A DNA stretch of 64,000 nucleotides, from positions 62,001 to 126,000 of the forward strand of contig WGME01000034.1 in assembly GCA_016125225.1 (NCBI GenBank), given 5' to 3'. The DNA comes from a bacterium. Lineage in GTDB: Bacteria > Planctomycetota > Planctomycetia > Planctomycetales > Planctomycetaceae. Under the pieces are notes generated by a model that had not been told where the DNA came from, searched no databases, and worked only from the letters and a program-made list of their open reading frames with translations. How positions within the stretch are numbered: the stretch's first letter is position 1; each line of letters begins with the position of its first letter. A program made the position numbers and the translations under genes. Positions 62,532 through 64,000 of this stretch are shown in pieces.

Positions 62532-64000
62532 TTATTCCACGGTCACGCTCTTGGCGAGGTTCCGCGGACGGTCGACATTGCAGCCCCGCAGCAAAGCCAC
62601 GTGATAGGCCAGCAACTGCAACGGCACGGCGGTGACCAGCGGTTGCAGATACTCATCGACTTCGGGGACGTAAATCACATCGTCCGCGAGATCGGCCACG
62701 CGATCATCCCCTTCACAGGCCACGGCGATCACCGGGCCACGGCGGGCTTTGATCTCTTCCATGTTGCTGATGACTTTGGGGTAGATGTTGCACTTGGGAA
62801 CCACGAACACGCTCGGCGTGTCTTCGTCGACTAAGGCAATCGGGCCATGCTTCATTTCCGCGGCGGGGTAACCTTCCGCATGGATGTAGCTGATTTCCTT
62901 GAGCTTTAAGGCCCCTTCCAACGCCACCGGGAAATTGTACAAGCGGCCGAGATACAGGAAGTTTTCCGCCCCGTAATACTTCTGGGCGATCTCCTGCACC
63001 TGCTGATGGCACTGCAGCGTCTTCCGCAACTTGTCGGGCATGGCCCGCAGATGGCTGATGATGCGTTTCCCCGCTGGATACGAAAGGTGCCGCATGCGTC
63101 CCATGAACAACGCGAGAAGCGTTAACACGGTGACCTGAGCCGTAAAAGCTTTGGTCGAGGCGACGCCCACTTCCGAACCCGCGTGCAGATAGATGCCACC
63201 GTCTGCTTCACGGGCAATCGTCGACCCGACGACGTTGCAGATCGCGAGTGTCGGATGGCCTTTGCGTTTGCATTCCCGCATGGCCGCCAGCGTGTCAGCC
63301 GTTTCGCCCGATTGGGTGATCGCGAAGATCATCGTGCGGTCAGACAGAGGCGGGTTGCGATAACGGAGTTCGCTGGCGTATTCCACTTCCACCGGAATGC
63401 GAGCGAACTCTTCCAGCAGATACTCGCCGACCAGCCCCGCATGCCAACTGGTACCGCAGGCTGTCAGAACAATGCGATCAATCCGCCGCAGTGTCTGAGC
63501 ATCCATATTCAGGCCGCCGAATTTCGCGGTGGCCTCGTCATCATCCAGTCGACCTCGTAAAGCGTTTTCGACGGTGGTCGGCTGCTCAAAAATCTCCTTG
63601 AGCATGTAGTGATCGTATTCGCCGAGATCGAGATCCTGTGTCGATTGTTCGAGCACTTTGACCGACGGCGTTTGCATGCCGCCATCGCGATGCAGCAACT
63701 GCAAGCTGTCTGATGTGAGGACGGCGAGTTCGTGATCGCTAAGGTAGACGACTTCCTCGGTATAACCGACCAGCGGGCTGGCATCGGACGCCAGGAAGTG
63801 TTCACCCTTGCCGATACCCACCACCAGCGGACTACCCAACCGAGCGGCGATCAATGTCCCGGGGACATCACGGAACAGGACGGCCAGGCCATAGGTCCCC
63901 TTGAGCCGGCGGAGAGCAGCTTCGACGGCTTTCACGCAGGTCTGTGTTTCGGTGGGGTCCGCCCCCATCTTCACTTCTTCAGCGAGGTGGAACGCCACCA
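62532..64000 (-). CDS. glmS: Glutamine-fructose-6-phosphate aminotransferase (isomerising), N-terminus cut off
   Basis: The last ~489 residues, open to the right edge. GlmS makes glucosamine-6-phosphate from fructose-6-phosphate and glutamine for cell-wall and glycan synthesis. The rest of the glutaminase domain (residues up to ~120 here: GTYGLAVLFRDVPGT, GEHFLASDASPLVGYTEEVV) is followed by two SIS domains: ACGTSWHAGLVGEY, TQSGETADTLAAM, GSEVGVASTKAFTAQ, EGALKLKEISYIHAEGYP, KHGPIALV. The C-terminus DRPRNLAKSVTVE is the family ending. The catalytic Cys2 and any glmS ribozyme lie outside the window. Confidence 0.97.
   Translation of the reverse strand, partial: VAFHLAEEVKMGADPTETQTCVKAVEAALRRLKGTYGLAVLFRDVPGTLIAARLGSPLVVGIGKGEHFLASDASPLVGYTEEVVYLSDHELAVLTSDSLQLLHRDGGMQTPSVKVLEQSTQDLDLGEYDHYMLKEIFEQPTTVENALRGRLDDDEATAKFGGLNMDAQTLRRIDRIVLTACGTSWHAGLVGEYLLEEFARIPVEVEYASELRYRNPPLSDRTMIFAITQSGETADTLAAMRECKRKGHPTLAICNVVGSTIAREADGGIYLHAGSEVGVASTKAFTAQVTVLTLLALFMGRMRHLSYPAGKRIISHLRAMPDKLRKTLQCHQQVQEIAQKYYGAENFLYLGRLYNFPVALEGALKLKEISYIHAEGYPAAEMKHGPIALVDEDTPSVFVVPKCNIYPKVISNMEEIKARRGPVIAVACEGDDRVADLADDVIYVPEVDEYLQPLVTAVPLQLLAYHVALLRGCNVDRPRNLAKSVTVE

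Overview
The window reads as planctomycete chromosome (phylum Planctomycetota). The reasons are the density of families typical of that phylum: three secreted sulfatases, DUF1080-type proteins, a DUF1501 protein, a DUF1559 pilin-like protein, a PSD1/PSCyt1 cytochrome protein, a TIGR02996 repeat-companion protein, MJ0042 and TIGR03000-like domains, and several secreted PQQ-type beta-propellers. No rRNA or tRNA gene, CRISPR array, insertion sequence or prophage was recognised. Both edges cut through genes: a DUF1080 protein at the left and glmS at the right.

Layout. 1-8.6 kb: DUF1080 protein, two sulfatases separated by an AT-rich island with a zinc-ribbon membrane protein, a TIGR02996/LRR protein, a small lipoprotein and a C-type-lectin protein. 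8.9-12.3 kb: DUF1501 protein, then a toxin-antitoxin patch with one intact YefM/YoeB-like pair and one antitoxin whose ParE-like partner carries two in-frame stop codons. 12.4-21 kb: PQQ-type lipoprotein, GT-C-like membrane protein, a 58-residue lysine-tailed protein, a ThiS/MoaD-like, BNR propeller and YpeA acetyltransferase run, and two tandem pilin-like genes. 21-31 kb: lipoprotein plus a fused ResB-CcsA cytochrome c maturation protein, fumarase, OprB porin and a third sulfatase with a strong terminator. 31-40 kb: a divergent MfnB-like protein, an MJ0042 zinc-finger protein, an 826-residue CsgG/FlgT-like secreted protein, DUF2784, and a LacI, DUF1559, lipoprotein run.

40-46 kb: DUF2238 membrane protein, a PSD1 protein with its GntR regulator, and a secreted FAD oxidoreductase. 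46-50 kb: a dynamin-like GTPase and a three-gene sigma, membrane and periplasmic-sensor operon that resembles cnrHYX in plan. 50-59.5 kb, minus strand: DUF98/UbiC-like protein, Uma2, HemW-like radical SAM protein, then Fe-alcohol dehydrogenase and three secreted PQQ-type propellers. 59.6-64 kb: an HExxE protein with a clear sigma-70 promoter, a small basic protein, a di-haem peroxidase, an unassigned structured transcription unit (62.1-62.42 kb) and glmS.

Together these suit an aerobic heterotroph that degrades sulfated polysaccharide. Sulfatases, porin and secreted oxidoreductases act outside or in the periplasm, and CcsBA supplies the c-type haem attachment that the PSD1 protein and peroxidase need. 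The most unexplained signal is the orphan unit at 62.1-62.42 kb: hairpins, a near-ideal Shine-Dalgarno sequence in front of a 13-codon ORF, and a strong intrinsic terminator, with no gene behind it.
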